From contig CM070899.1 in the NCBI GenBank assembly GCA_036417435.1, positions 148,690,237 through 148,754,236 on the forward strand: DNA of 64,000 nucleotides, in the 5' to 3' direction. Positions 1-11,277 of the stretch are shown one piece after another (within the stretch, counting starts at the first letter, position 1; the number at the start of each line of letters is the position of its first letter). The notes under the pieces were generated by a model. The model was not told the DNA's origin. It saw only the letters and a program-made list of their open reading frames with translations, and ran no database searches. A program made the translations under genes and the position numbers. The stretch is from Inia geoffrensis. Taxonomy: Eukaryota; Chordata; Mammalia; Artiodactyla; Iniidae.

Positions 1-160
1 GACACAGGTTCGTGCCCCAGTCCAGGAAGATCCCACATGCCGCGGAGCGGCTGGGCCCGTGAGCCGTGGCCGCTGAGCCTGCGCGTCCAGAGCCTGTGCT
101 CCGCAACGGGAGAGGCCACAAAAGTGAGAGGCCCGCGTACCACAAAAAACAAAAAAAAAA
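1..160 (+). mobile_element. CHR-type tRNA-derived SINE, 5' end cut by window edge
   Basis: The window opens inside a SINE body. The B-box-like GGTTCGTGCCC, the GATCCCACATGCCGCGGAGC block, the GAGAGGCCCGCGTACC 3' end and an A-rich tail are all visible and match the other copies in this window. The A box and 5' start lie outside. It was inserted into an older L1 remnant that continues downstream. Confidence 0.95.
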
Positions 161-725
161 GTCATTTGACTATGAAGATAAGAGTTGCCTTCCAGGCTCT
201 CAATACTATTCTTTTGATCTATATGTCTATCTTTGGGCCAGTATCACTTTGCCTTGTTTACTAAAGATGTGTAACAAATTTTGAAGTTGGGAGGTTTGAT
301 AGCTCTAAATTTGTTCTTTTTAAAAATTGTTTTAGCTATTCTGGGTCCCTTGTATTTCCACAGCTTTTGCTCTTGAATATGGAGTTTGAAACCAGCCAAT
401 ATTCCAAATTCTAACATTTGCTTTACTAGAATTTTTAGTTGTTTCATTTGGTTTTATCAAGAGATCAATTATGAAATGTCCCCTCTCTCTACTGCTTCTT
501 ATAACTCTAATTTCTCCCTGTCATTTTCATCACTAAAATTTCAGATCAATGTTAAATAACAGTAGTGATTGAATGAATCCTGTAGCATTCCTGACTTCAA
601 TGAGAATTATTTTAAAGGCTTACTGTTAATTATGATGTTGGCTATTAATTTTAGATAATGCTCTTGATCAAATTCTTCCTGGCTCATTAAGACCTTTTGA
701 TCAAGAATGAATACAGGTTTTCTCA
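161..725 (-). mobile_element. Old L1 remnant (ORF2 reverse-transcriptase region)
   Basis: Read on the minus strand this is decayed L1 ORF2. The plus strand shows the familiar antisense phrases TTTAGCTATTCTGGGTCCCTT and GTTAAATAACAGTAGTGATTG in the right order and spacing. It is heavily diverged with many stops. The SINE at 1-160 lies against it, so the L1 probably extends left of the window. Confidence 0.75.
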
Positions 726-774
726 CATTTCTGAGTCTTAATTTTCCTATCTAAGGAATGAGGGAATTGAGGCC

Positions 775-1010
775 AGATTGGATCACAGAGTCCAGAGGAA
801 TATTTTCTGGCTTTGGGGTTAGACAACTGGGTTTCTTTCCAGCTTTTCTAACCAGCTCTGGGATATTGGACCTGTTCATCATTATTTCCAAGCCTAAATT
901 CCTCATCAATGATGAACTCTGTCTAATCATATGTACCTTGTAGACTTTAAGGGTTAGAGCTAATATATTAAGTAAAGAGCCTAACATCTAATAAACAATC
1001 AAGACACAGT
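775..1010 (+). mobile_element. MIR SINE remnant
   Basis: A degraded MIR in sense orientation. A 'CTGGCTTTGGGGTTAGACAA' 5' part is followed by a CTCTGGGATATTGGACC-type core, a 'CCTAAATTCCTCATC' segment and a TAATATATTAAGTAAAGAGCC tail. Similarity is partial. Confidence 0.6.
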
Positions 1011-1918
1011 AGCTTTTATTGGTTTTATGACCTACAAGTCCTTTCTAGCTCTAATGTACTATGGAGTATTCTGTACTTACCTTTTCACAACCTGGACTCA
1101 ACTACACCAGAAACTGGACTGCCAAGTAATTATACCTAACTTGAAAGGACTGAAGTTTTAAACTTAAGGTTGTTAAAGGACAGAATGAATTTTCCCAATT
1201 AGATCCCTGATGTTTTTCTTATGGTATATAGATCTGCCACATAGCAGTCAACATAAGGAAACACAACAGTGGAATTGAGGTACGGTTTTGTGTGTTAGTT
1301 GCACAAAGTAACATGAGTGTTAGTTGACTGTTTCACAGAGATTCAGACAGATCTTAGAGTTAGAAGGGCTATCAGCAGGCAACTAATTCAATCTCAGACA
1401 CAAAGCATCACTATTCACTCTGTGACTTCATTGTGACCCTGTTTATCATGCCATTTATCACAACTTTTCACCAGTGTTATCTTTTAAGGTAACTAATAAT
1501 CTTTTACCATGAATTTAGTGACTTAAGGTGCATGTCTCATGTCTCTCGAGTCAAGCGCCATGTGATAGTCAAACCAGTATTGAATTCTTAGTAAGTACAA
1601 TTAAGTGAATAAATAGATCTATAGTTGAAAGGATAAATGAATGGATGAACTAATAAGTTAATTAACAAATTAATCACCTACCTTTGTGCTTTTCCCATTC
1701 CATTTCCATTCATTAGGTTTAAACATATAGAAAAAAATAATTCATGTGCAATCATGTAAATAGGTAACCTAGGAATCACATTTCCCGCAAGACCTAATTC
1801 TATCACTGATATAATTTCTAAGTGCTCTCCATTAATTAATTAATTAGTTAATTAGTTTAGCTAAGGCAATCTGATTATGGTATGCTTGGAAGGGTGTCCA
1901 AAGATTGAAACACTATAT
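1011..1918. other. Mostly unassigned non-coding sequence
   Basis: No gene is visible. Positions 1335-1410 resemble the ancient L3/MIR3 phrase (TTAGAGTTAGAAGGGCTAT followed by a cytosine-rich consensus decayed to AATTCAATCTC), but weakly. Positions 1830-1857 hold a short ATTA-type tetranucleotide run. The rest is AT-rich sequence I do not recognise. Confidence 0.5.
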
Positions 1919-1955
1919 ACTTATATATATATGTATATGTGTGTGTGTGTGTATT
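1919..1955. repeat. Compound (TA)n/(TG)n microsatellite
   Basis: A short TATATA tract passes into about seven TG units. It is likely to be length-variable. Confidence 0.9.
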
Positions 1956-2765
1956 TTTTAGGGTGAATTCCAGAATTGCTTTTCTGGAATTTGTAGCTTA
2001 CTAGTCCATCTTGAACAGCTAGTTCATAGAAGGAACAGTGTGGGAGACTCTTGCAGTGTCACCAGAGAAAGGATTATTGGACACCTACTGACCATTTTCC
2101 TTTTTTCCCCCAAACACCTGAGTACCCTCAAATCCCACTGCATGTTGTCATGTCTATGTTTATCAGTATGTTTACAGATGCTCTAATTAATTCTTTGTAA
2201 TTGCATAGTATTTTCTGCCTCTGTTTCTCTCCACTGTCTCAGCCTTGGAAACAACATGTTCCACCCCTGGAGACTGCCCTGGTAAAAGCCTATTAAGTTT
2301 GGAGACTCCTGCAGGGGTGAGTCAGGACTGAAGATCCTGTGGAAGCCATCTCCATGGTAAGGTACCAACAGGAACTGAACTGCTCTATTGCTCTTTTCCT
2401 GAGTGTGGAGAGACTGGAGGCAAAGGCTTAGATAAAAAGAGATTTGTTTTTTCTTTTTAGTTTTCTTTTCAAAAAACCTTCAATTGAATTCAGAATTCGA
2501 GAAAGGCTATGTTTATGGCAAATGAAATATGATCCACAACCAGGTGCAAAACCTTCCACTACTTCTCTTCACCATTCCCAGCTCATCTGTTCTCTCCAAC
2601 ACCTGCCTCTGGCCCATCCCAGCCCTATCATTCTGTGTATACTATCCTTTGCCATGAAGTTGGTACTGAATGTCCACTGCTTGCTCTGCCACTGGCTCCC
2701 ATCTAAAAGTTTGCTTACATTTCTACCCCTCCCTTCTTAACTTGCTCTGTAATTTGAACTTACAT
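1956..2765. other. Unassigned non-coding sequence
   Basis: No gene or clear repeat. It contains a small perfect hairpin (AATTCCAGAA at 1966-1975 pairing with TTCTGGAATT at 1982-1991). Short open frames at 2183-2368 and 2444-2740 have no recognisable protein features. Confidence 0.5.
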
Positions 2766-2944
2766 TCTGTAGAATAGAAAGAAGATGAATTTGGAGTGAA
2801 GCAGTCCTGGGTTCCATCCCTAATCTCTTCTACTCACTAGCTGTGTGACTTTAAAAAAGTTACTAGACCTCTCACAATGTGTTTCACTGCCCATGAAATG
2901 GAAAACATAACTCCCTTGCAGGGTTGCAGTGAAGCTTAAAGAAT
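2766..2944 (+). mobile_element. MIR SINE remnant
   Basis: A clear MIR in sense: GCAGTCCTGGGTTCCATCCC, then ACTCACTAGCTGTGTGACTT, then CCATGAAATGGAAAACATAA, then TTGCAGTGAAGCTTAAAGAA, in canonical order. Confidence 0.88.
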
Positions 2945-2945
2945 G

Positions 2946-3044
2946 TAGCATAAAGTAGGGGTTAAGAACGTAGATTTTTGCATCAGATTGTCTGGATCTG
3001 AATCTTTCTTTGTCTTTTAATCACTTTTAGGACAAGTTACTTAA
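2946..3044 (+). mobile_element. Second MIR, 5' part only, cut by an L1
   Basis: A new MIR start (GTAGGGGTTAAGAACGTAGA) follows directly on the first MIR and runs to GACAAGTTACTTAA. It stops where the poly-T of the adjoining minus-strand L1 begins. I do not see its missing half beyond the L1. Confidence 0.8.
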
Positions 3045-3842
3045 TTTTTTTTTCTATTGAAGTATAGTTGATTAAAAATATTATATTAGTTTCAGGTGTA
3101 CAACATAGTGATTCAATATTTTTATAGATTATACTCTATTTAAAGCTATTACAAAATGATAACTATATTTCTCTAGGCTTTACAATATATCCTTGTTGTT
3201 TATCTATTTTAAACACAGTAGTTTGTACTTCTGTATCTCATACTCCTATTTTGCCCCTCTCTACTGGTAAACACTAGTTTGTTCTCTATATTTGTGAGTC
3301 TGTTTCTGTTTTGTTATATACATTTGTTTGTTTTATTTTTTAGAGTCTACATATAAGTGATAACACAGAGTGTTTGTCTTGCTTTGTCTGGCTTATTTCA
3401 CTGAGCATTAAGAGCTGCTTCCATATATTGGCTATTGCAAATAATGCTGCTATGAAAATTGGGGTGCATTTATATTTTCGAACTAGTGTTCTCATTTCCT
3501 TCAGATATGTACCCAGGGGGGTAATTGCTATATCATATGGTAGTCCTATTTTTAGTTTTTTGAGAAAACTTCATACAGCTTTCCATAGTGGCTGCACCAA
3601 TTTACATTCTCATCAACAGTGCACAAGGGTTCCCCTTTCTCCACATCCTCACCAACATTTGTTATTTGTGGTCTTTTTAATGACACCCATTCTGACAGGT
3701 GTGAGGTGATAGCTCACTGTGGTTTTGATTTGCATTTCTCTGAAGATTAGCAATGTTGATATCTTTTCATGTGCCTGTTGGACATCTGTATATCTTCTTT
3801 GGAAAATGCCTATTCAGGGCTTCTGCTCATTTTTTAATCATG
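3045..3842 (-). mobile_element. L1 3' end (3' UTR and end of ORF2), antisense
   Basis: It starts on the plus strand with poly-T, then the complement of the cetartiodactyl L1 3' UTR (GTTTCAGGTGTACAACATAG). ORF2 C-terminal sequence follows, including the antisense blocks for the 'mild cap' region: ATTGGCTATTGCAAATAATG, CATTCTGACAGGTGTGAGGT and CTGTATATCTTCTTTGG. About 0.8 kb is kept, so it is a 5'-truncated insertion, moderately diverged. Confidence 0.95.
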
Positions 3843-5289
3843 ACTACAATTTACTATTAACACCTGTAGATAGCTACTGGAATCTTGGCCTTTTTCATCT
3901 TTCAATATCACCAATGACGATTATATTAAGAAAACTCAAGCATCTTACAAATGGCTCATCTGCTGTTGAGAACTGTCCAAATTTTCTTCCCCAAATTTAT
4001 TTGAAATCTGTGGTTACAACCATAGATCACAGTTACTGATGCCACAGGAAGCAGACTTCAAGATAATTCTGGAGTAAGAAATAACTGCCTACAGATTTTG
4101 AAAAGTCTCTAAACCAGAAATATTGGCAATAATGTCTCAAGATCACCTGGAACCACTGGCCCCTAAGCAATGAGAATTGCCACCATACAACTCCTCAGCT
4201 GTATCCTAGACTCAACACAGCAGGCAAACTCTCTGCAGGCTGCTCTCTCACCCCTTTTATGAGACAGGAGTTTTGTAGCCACAGTTAATTTTCTGTTCTG
4301 CCCTCTAGATATCACTTCCATCTTATCTGTGTCATATTAGTGTCCAAATCCTACAAGAGAGGACAACTCAACAAAACAAAACAAAACAAGGCAAACTTCC
4401 ATAAGATCCCTGTTTTTTTTCCTTTCAATCTCCAAGAATATTTCATTTCCTGCTTTGGGAAGCAAACTCTTGTCTCCTCCTGCCATCTGGAATTTTTGGT
4501 TTATCACTTTGGTCTTAGAAACTTATCAAGTCCCTGTGTTCTCTGTTGGGCAGAGCTTTAGCCCAAGTGATGCTTTCTCTATCCCGCATGTCTACAGCCC
4601 TGTCTAATGCACTCTTCTGCCTCGGCATTATCTGTGATCTCTGGGTTCTTCTATTGGCTTTCCTTCCTTGTTAGTCACTGTGTATTTTATAAACAGCTTG
4701 ACTGATGGGTTTCACTTAAAGTAATGTGGTTTCAGCCCAAATTAATGCTTAGGAGCAGCAGATGAAATTTTAGTTTCTGAAATGCAATGGATGTAAATCA
4801 GATTAATTGTCTCACTGACTCTGGGAACATCCGGGGATCTCATTTCCTGCCTAAGTCTCTGGAACTTTCACATTAACTTTTGGCAGGTAATGTGGTTGGG
4901 CCCAGTCATTCATCACCAACAACTACACTGAAAACACATCAGGTTGAAAATTTTGACAAGCAGATTGGGTTCTGCTTTCCAGTAAAGCAAATTTCAGTAA
5001 CACAGCACATTTGGCGTTTTATTTTTTAACTCTTTTCTCTACCCCAGAAAGAATTCCACATGTGAACATTGGGTATACAAGGGGATGTTTTTCTTCTGCC
5101 ATTACTCTAGAAAGAGGCAAGACCACGTGGCTACAGAGTTCTTTCCTGAACAATATGCAATTTCAAGAAAGGAATTTCATGCTAGGGCACCACTTCTTAG
5201 TTCTCCTAAGGTTTACTGAGCTTTTCTCAATAACAGAGATAGGCATTATGGAGGTTTTGTGATGAAAAGCAGGGAAAACAAATATCCAT
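3843..5289. other. Unassigned non-coding sequence
   Basis: No gene recognised. A short (AACAA)n-like run lies at about 4366-4389. The open frames at 4340-4561 and 5011-5262 show no domain, signal or membrane pattern that would make me call a gene. Confidence 0.5.
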
Positions 5290-5815
5290 ATAAATATGTT
5301 ACTAATGTTCACAGCAACTTTATGTATACTAGCCAAGTCCAGAAACACCCTAACGTCCATCAACAGGTGAACGGATAAATAAGTTGTAGCTATATCCATA
5401 TAATAATATACCACTCAGGAATAAAAAAGAATGAACTATTGATACACACAACAACATAGATGAATCTCAAAATAATTATGCTAAGTGAAAGAAGCCAGAC
5501 AAAAATAAAAAAGAGTACAAACATATATGATTCCATTTATATAAAATTCTAGAAAATGCAAACGAATCTGTAGACTCAGAAAGCAAACTGGTGTTTGCCT
5601 GGGTATGTAACAAGGAGCTGGGGTACAGAAGGAGAAAGGCAGGTGGGAAGGAATGCAAAGGGGCACAAGGAAATTTGGAAGCTGATGGAGATGCATTCAT
5701 TATTTTAATTGTGGTGATGTTTCCACATATTTGTTTCTCATAAGCAAATTGCATACTTTAAAGAAATTGTTTATTGAATATCCATTAGGTCTTAATTAAA
5801 ACAAAACAAAAAACC
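5290..5815 (+). mobile_element. L1M-type 3' end, sense
   Basis: Recognisable L1 ORF2 end (AGCAACTTTATGTATACTAG, then CCATCAACAGGTGAACGGAT, then CATAGATGAATCTCAAAAT). It continues into an older L1 3' UTR (GAATGCAAAGGGGCACAAGG, TAATTGTGGTGATG) and an A-rich end near 5815. It is older than the cetartiodactyl L1s in the window. Confidence 0.95.
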
Positions 5816-5821
5816 AAAAAC

Positions 5822-6048
5822 CAGGGATCTGGAGTCAGATTTCTTGGGTTCATACTGTGTCTCCAACACTCCTGAGATGTGTGATGTTTGCAATTTACTC
5901 ATCTTCTTTATTCTCCTTTCCTCAATCATGAAAGGGGAAAAATATTAACCTATCTAATAGGGTTATTGTGGGTATTAAATTTCTGGATCATGTGAAGCAC
6001 CTGAAGTAATGTCTAGTACCTCATAAGTGCTCAATAATGTATTATCAG
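5822..6048 (+). mobile_element. MIR SINE remnant
   Basis: Near full-length sense MIR: GATCTGGAGTCAGATTTCTT at the 5' end, a diverged core, TCATGAAAGGGGAAAAATAT, a GGGTTATTGTGGGTATTAAA block, and a GTGCTCAATAATGTATTA 3' end. Confidence 0.9.
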
Positions 6049-6049
6049 C

Positions 6050-6295
6050 ATGTTTATTGTATATCTGGCACAGTGTTTGGCAATTTACAGACATCATCTC
6101 ATCCGATCCTCCCAAGAATCTCGTGAAGTGCTCGTGTTCATCACACCTAGAGACAGAAACTGATGTACCTTGTCACGTAGCTAATGACAAAGCTGTAATT
6201 TACAGCTTTGGCCTAACTCCAAATCCTTTATGCTGCCTCTCAGTAAGCCACAAGTCCAGCCCAAGGCTCAGGCCAATCCTTTTCATGCACTCTCT
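6050..6295 (-). mobile_element. MIR remnant, antisense
   Basis: The antisense MIR order is visible: TGGCACAGTGTTTGG, CATCATCTCATCCGATCCTC, a decayed 'gaggaaactga' block (AGAGACAGAAACTGATG) and GTCACGTAGCTAATGACAAA. It abuts the sense MIR, giving a tail-to-tail pair. A short palindrome (stem CAAAGCTGTAA) sits at 6188-6210. Confidence 0.6.
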
Positions 6296-6749
6296 GTATC
6301 CTTAGGAAAATGAGGAAGTAAAAGAGAATTGCTGGGGGCTTTTGTACAGTGTTCCCCTTTGTGGGTGCTGTGAATTTCTGGGTTATATTGGCTAAAAGAC
6401 TTCCTGGCCTCTAGGTAACTCCAGCTAAGCTCTCTGCAAGTTGATCAAGGGGTGTCCCTAATAACTGGGTACCCTGTGTAAGATTTTCATATCTTCAAAC
6501 TTTTTTTTAGTTTTTTCTTTATTTCTTCCTTTTTTCTTTTATTTTGTTTCTTTTTTCATTTTCTTTTTTTTTAAAGTTTTCTTGTATCTTTTTTTAAGGA
6601 TAAATGAGCACTCAAGTGAGTAGAGTTAGTGTGAAGTAAAGACCCACAATAACTAAGGAACATGGAGTCCAGATTAGGGATATTTCACATACAAAAGTCT
6701 ACAGAACCTCATCCTTACACTCTGTCCAAGACTTGCTTTCAGGAAGGAG
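6296..6749. other. Unassigned sequence with a T-rich tract
   Basis: Nothing gene-like. Positions 6500-6597 are a degenerate T-rich pyrimidine tract, possibly an old antisense poly(A) tail whose parent element is no longer recognisable. Confidence 0.5.
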
Positions 6750-6908
6750 GTAACATGGTGATGCGAGTGGAAGAGCACAGGACAAAGAATGAGGGCAGCT
6801 AGAGGTAGGTTCACATCCCATCACTCATATCCTTCTGGTGCTGGACAAGTCTCTACATTTCCCTGAAATCCAGAAGGTTCTGTACAACAGCAATAATAAC
6901 CCTCCTTG
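6750..6908 (+). mobile_element. MIR remnant, left part of a split copy
   Basis: Sense MIR from GGTGATGCGAGTGGAAGAGC through a decayed core to CAGCAATAATAACCCTCCTT. The consensus continuation (acctaccttacagggttgtt) is absent here and reappears at 7076. Confidence 0.7.
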
Positions 6909-6914
6909 AACGTC

Positions 6915-7075
6915 ACTTTCTAGTCCCATACAGGATGCTTGCCTGGCTTGTTTCTTCTGTTTCTTATAACAAGGTAAGTATTACTATGCTCACTAATGGA
7001 AATGGAAGCTCAGAGAGGTTAACTATTGCCTTTTAAAGCTGGTTAGTGGCGAAATATTGATTTAAACCTTGTACA
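6915..7075 (-). mobile_element. MIR remnant nested inside another MIR
   Basis: Antisense MIR: GGTAAGTATTACTATGCTCA, GGAAGCTCAGAGAGGTTAAC, then AGCTGGTTAGTGGCGAAATA. It lies between the two halves of a sense MIR. Confidence 0.75.
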
Positions 7076-7130
7076 CAAGGCCTACCTTACAGAACTGATG
7101 TGAGAATTAAGAAAGATATCTGGACAAAAA
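7076..7130 (+). mobile_element. MIR remnant, right part of the split copy
   Basis: GCCTACCTTACAGAACTGAT and GTGAGAATTAAGAAAGATAT continue the sense MIR broken at about 6908. Confidence 0.65.
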
Positions 7131-8281
7131 TGTATCTGTGGGGTTGCAGAAGACTGACTAAGAAAATCATTTCATGTTTGGAGAATGGTATGTAAAAGAA
7201 AGGAAGAGGCCAAAGTTCATTATGACATTCCCAGAGGAGCAGTCTTTGGAGGGTCATTATAAAAAGCCAGGAAAAAGAATGCTATCAGGTGACATGAAAG
7301 CAAGGTTTTGATTAATTTAGAAACGTCTTTAATGTACTTGATAAGGTAGAAATTAACCCCCATCCAAAGGCAGTTCCAAACCCTGATGGAAAACTCTTGG
7401 TTGAATAGAGATGAAGAAGGCACAGGAATGAAGATTTTGACCCTAAAGAGATGTCTTTTGTCCCTAAGATAAAGGGAAGCAATGATACAGAAGGTTGACA
7501 AGTGTTTTGTTAAGAACTACAATGGGAGTGAGATATAGCAAACATAAAGAACCTCTTAAGTGAAATACATAGAAACCATCAATTCCAAAGTATCTTAATC
7601 TCAGTAAGAAAATCCTTTTGCTGAAGGCTTATTAAGGGGTGCAGTGTTTAGCCTTAGGGGATGCAATATGGAGTGATGCTCTATGCTCTCCTTGGGGAAA
7701 GAAAACAAGTGTGGCCTTCTCAACTCTATTTTCTTAAATGTGTCCTAGTTCTTATTATGGGATCCCTGAATATTTTTCTAATGGCTTATTTCTCCCAAAA
7801 TGCACTATTTGAATTTTTCCAAACTGTATTTTTTTCTTCGTATTTCCTCACTATGTATCTAGACCCTCCAAGTTCACTCTGCTAACCAAATCAGCATCCT
7901 TGTCAAATTTAATTATTACACTGTGTGCTCCCCCTTCCACATCATTAGGAAAGATGCTGAATAATACAGGGTCCATGTTGCTGTCTTTCCAAAACGCTGT
8001 CATTTCTTCTACCTTCCCTTTTCACGTAACCAGCCAGCTCTGGGCTGCTGCAATTGCTCACCTCCATGCTGATTTAAATGCCCTGATGGGCTATCATTTT
8101 GTGAAGGGTTCTGTGCAATGTGTTAATAAAGTCAAAATCAGGAACATTCACTGTATTCTGTTTGTCCTCTCATCTGCTGATTAAAGCCAATAATGGAGTT
8201 GAAATTTGTCTGGCAAGATTTCCTTCACTTCATTATTAGTTCTACAGTTAGGTTCATATTTCTCTTTCTCATTTAGATGTT
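7131..8281. other. Unassigned non-coding sequence
   Basis: I recognise neither gene nor repeat. Open frames of 74-94 codons (7220-7501 minus, 7661-7885 plus, 7900-8184 plus) have no recognisable domain and are the length expected by chance in AT-rich DNA. Confidence 0.5.
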
Positions 8282-8320
8282 TACACACACACACATATGC
8301 ACATATGCACACACACATAC
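8282..8320. repeat. Interrupted (CA)n microsatellite
   Basis: CA units broken twice by ATATG. Confidence 0.9.
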
Positions 8321-9194
8321 TTCTTATAACTTGAACATATTTTTTATTTGCTGTTAAGGAAATTAAGTTCAACTTAGAGCCTGCTGATATAGATAATATT
8401 CTGGAAGAATCATCTGGAAATCAATGACTAATGTCTTACTTTTTCAGCTTCAAGAGGAGTCAAAGCAGGCCCTGGCCTGTTTGCCAGGGTTTTGTTCTGG
8501 GGTGGGGGGGGGGGTTATGGGGCTAGTAAAGGAGTTGAGGATTCCTACCAGTCTTACTCCAGTTGCCAACAACAGTCAAAAGTTCACTGTGAAATGCTGA
8601 GGTTTAAATAAAGGGGTAAAAAAATACAGGTGTCAAATCAAGGAATCATAGGCAAAAATCAAAGAAGGCACGATAGAGGCAAAATGGTGTGGACATGAGA
8701 TCCGAATAAAAGACTAGGATGGTACTGAGTGGAGATTTGGGGAGGACTTTCATGAGCACCTGGCCAGAACATAAATGGGTTGGGGAGTTTCTATCTTATC
8801 AGCCGCTAGAGCTTGCTGATGCAATTAAAGGGTGGATCAAGACCATGAATCATTGGCATCATCTTCACCAACCTACGAGGTAAGTACTTTTATCATAGAA
8901 TGTGAGAATTCAGAGCAAGAGGGCGTCTTAGGTTAATCAACATCTCCTTTGAGTTCCAAAACTCTTGCATCTCACATACTCGATTTTGCATTCGTAGTGA
9001 GAGTGTTCCAAGTGGCGAGCATATCACTGGACACCGCTCAGAGCAGCATGACACAGCTGAAGAACCAAAGGAGGGTCCAAATCCATGGAACACATGGTGC
9101 AAGGAGGGTGTCACTGAATTGAGACTTGTCTAGGTAAACAGGGGCCAAAGGAATATATTCAGTATGTAAAGTGATTTAGACTAAAGCCTAAGGA
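8321..9194. other. Unassigned sequence with an 11-G run
   Basis: No gene recognised. A run of 11 G occupies 8504-8514. The segment near 8895-8940 faintly recalls an L3/MIR3 core, too weakly to call. Confidence 0.5.
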
Positions 9195-9520
9195 CAAATG
9201 GAAGTCACTGAAGGTTTTAAGCAGGGCAATGACATTAATCCTCTCTGCAGTTTGGAAAGGTAAGTCTGGAAGCAAGCTGCACTCTGGGTGGGCAGACTGG
9301 AGACAAGACACCTAATAGGAGACGATGGTAGGAGTCCACTGAAAAGTCAACTGTGGCCTAAGCTGGGTGATAGTAAGAAAAATATGGTCAATTCTAGGTA
9401 TTAGAAGGCATGGAGGATGAGACTGGAGGGAGAAGTCAAAGACGATTCCGAGGAGTTTCATTGGAGCACCAAGACTAGTGCTACCGTCACTAGATAGGGA
9501 GCAGCTGAGGACAGTGGATT
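9195..9520 (-). mobile_element. L2 LINE remnant (C-terminal ORF region), antisense
   Basis: The phrase TGGAAGTCACTGAAGGTTTT, the AAGCAGGGCAATGACAT block, GGAGACGATGG, GTCAAAGACGATTCC and GATAGTAAG occur in the order of the L2 antisense strand. The complement of this region in L2 encodes the conserved C-terminal stretch of CR1/L2 reverse transcriptases. It is old, with many substitutions and no usable frame. Confidence 0.75.
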
Positions 9521-9654
9521 CAGGCAAGAGATTAATAAATTAAATAATAAATATAATAACCACATTTATTGATGTTTCTCTCTTTGCTATTCACATATAT
9601 TGGTATGAACAGAATATCAATATGTGATATGTGAATATCATATACACTTCCAAA

Positions 9655-9765
9655 TATTAATCTCATAGGGTCTTCACACTGATCCTATGAGACAGGGGGA
9701 GAAACTAGAGACACACAGTCAGTCAAGCATGGAGCCAGGTTCAAAACCAGTGGGTCGGAGTGCAG
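9655..9765 (-). mobile_element. MIR remnant, antisense (weak)
   Basis: TCACACTGATCCTATGAGAC, then GAGAAACTAGAGACACACAG, then AGGTTCAAAACCAG follow the antisense MIR order with heavy decay. Confidence 0.55.
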
Positions 9766-10059
9766 AGTTGAGTTGAGTCTGCAACAGGTCCTTGTGGAAG
9801 CGCCCTGCAGACCTGGATCTCAGGAGAGAAATCTAGGCTAGGTATATAAAGAGAATGCAGTTCTCAGTATTTACATCCCCAAGAGATTCATCCAAGGAAA
9901 ACTGATTTTTGTTCCTGGACTTCAACCAACATTTGTTTAATGCTAATGCATGGCAAGTATTATATTGCAGGCACAGGAAAGAGCATTTACTCTTATCCCT
10001 GTCTCCTTAGCCATTCTTCCTGCCCAGTGAATAGCATCAGACAACTGAGAAGACACACA
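9766..10059. other. Unassigned non-coding sequence
   Basis: Nothing recognised. Confidence 0.45.
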
Positions 10060-10264
10060 CAGTGATTCTCTTCTTCCTCCTGAGCCTTGCCCAGACTCAT
10101 CTTTCCTAAGCCTGGATGCACATCAGAATCACCAACATGGCATTTGAAAAATACAGATGCTTAAGCCACACCCCAAACCTACTAAATCTGCATCACTGGA
10201 GTTTTTGTTGTTATCCTTTGGTTAACAGACATTTCAAGTGCATAGCCACAGTTGAGAATCACTG
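10060..10264 (+). mobile_element. MER5A-like hAT-Charlie MITE
   Basis: A non-autonomous DNA transposon. Perfect 11-bp terminal inverted repeats (CAGTGATTCTC at 10060-10070, GAGAATCACTG at 10254-10264) flank the diagnostic GGATGCACATCAGAATCACC core. Flanking 8-bp duplications are no longer visible, as expected for its age. Confidence 0.88.
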
Positions 10265-10394
10265 TCCCATAGACCCAAAACACCTCTGAAAGTGAAGGCA
10301 CTAAGGAAAGTAAGCCAAACCACCAAGAGTTCAAAGATGCCTGGAAGAAATAAGACCATCTCTATCGAACTTAACTTCTATCCCAGGCGCTCAA

Positions 10395-10505
10395 TGAGCT
10401 ACTTTGCATATGTGATTTAATTTCACCTGGGGAAAGACAGTAGTTTCAATAATCAGCATTTTATTATAGGGAAACAAAGTCATAGAGAGATTAAAGATCA
10501 TTCTT
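10395..10505 (-). mobile_element. MIR remnant, antisense
   Basis: TTGCATATGTGATTTAATTT, then CAGCATTTTATTATAGGGAA, then CAAAGTCATAGAGAGATTAA: the 3' half of MIR in reverse. Confidence 0.75.
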
Positions 10506-10524
10506 ATGTGCTGTTTTGTACTAC

Positions 10525-10550
10525 TGTGTGTGTGTACATGTGTGTGTGTA
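10525..10550. repeat. (TG)n microsatellite
   Basis: Two TG tracts separated by TACA. Confidence 0.9.
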
Positions 10551-10945
10551 TTCTCCCTCCCATGTCAGTCTTATGCCTTCTTATTCTTATCAAAATAGCC
10601 TACATTCGATGGCAAATTGGTGGTACATTGCAGGCTCAGAAGAATGGAGAAACTGAGGCAGACCAGATGGAGAGACCAGGGTCCTGTAGGAGTCAGCTGA
10701 GAAAGGTCCCATGGAAAAGCGTAATTGAAATGCCCAGCTGTATTTGTATCTGTATAGGTCACAACTCCAAGCACCTCAGCCCAGAGCCGTTGGCGATGAC
10801 TATGCCTAGTTCTCTCTTATTGGTGCAATTAAGAGCCCTGAAGAATGAAGCCACCTCTCAGCACCTGAAACAAAAAGCCAAATTATTGCTTCTGTATGCA
10901 AGAAAGGGTTATATGTATAAGATGCAGACTCAGGGAGTGCCACTG
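10551..10945. other. Unassigned sequence under a spurious open frame
   Basis: A 164-codon open frame (10508-11002) crosses this stretch. It starts in the TG microsatellite and ends in an LTR, with no domain I recognise, so I do not call a gene. Confidence 0.5.
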
Positions 10946-11277
10946 TCTGTTTATGTCTCCTACAAATTTATATGTCAAAATCCTAACTCCCAAAGGGGAT
11001 AATATTTGTAGATGGGATCTTTGGGAGGCGCTTAAGTCATGAGGGTGGAACCCTCATTAATGGCATTATTGCCCTACAAAAGAGGCTCCAGAGACACCCC
11101 TCTCCCTTCCACCATGTGGGGACACACAAGTCCTCTATCTGGAAGAGGGCCCTCTCCTGACCATGCTGGCACCTGATCTGGGACTTCCAGCTTCCAGAAC
11201 CATGGGAAATACATTTCTGTTGTTTATAAGTCACTCAGTTTATGGTATTTCATGATAGCAGCCCTAATGGACCAATA
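10946..11277 (+). mobile_element. MaLR solo LTR, MLT1 type
   Basis: ERVL-MaLR LTR features in order: AAATTTATATGTCAAAATCC, CTTTGGGAGGCG, GTCATGAGGGTGGAACCCTC, ACCATGTGGGGACAC, CTCCTGACCATGCTGGCACC, CTTCCAGAACCATGGGAAAT, TTTCTGTTGTTTATAAGTCA and CAGCCCTAATGGACCAATAC. No internal retroviral genes flank it, so it is a solo LTR left by recombination. Confidence 0.85.

Noticed and set aside
10508..11002. 164-codon open frame, the longest outside L1
   Set aside because: It starts in a TG microsatellite (VCVYMCVCIL) and ends in a MaLR LTR. No domain, and composition is typical of chance.
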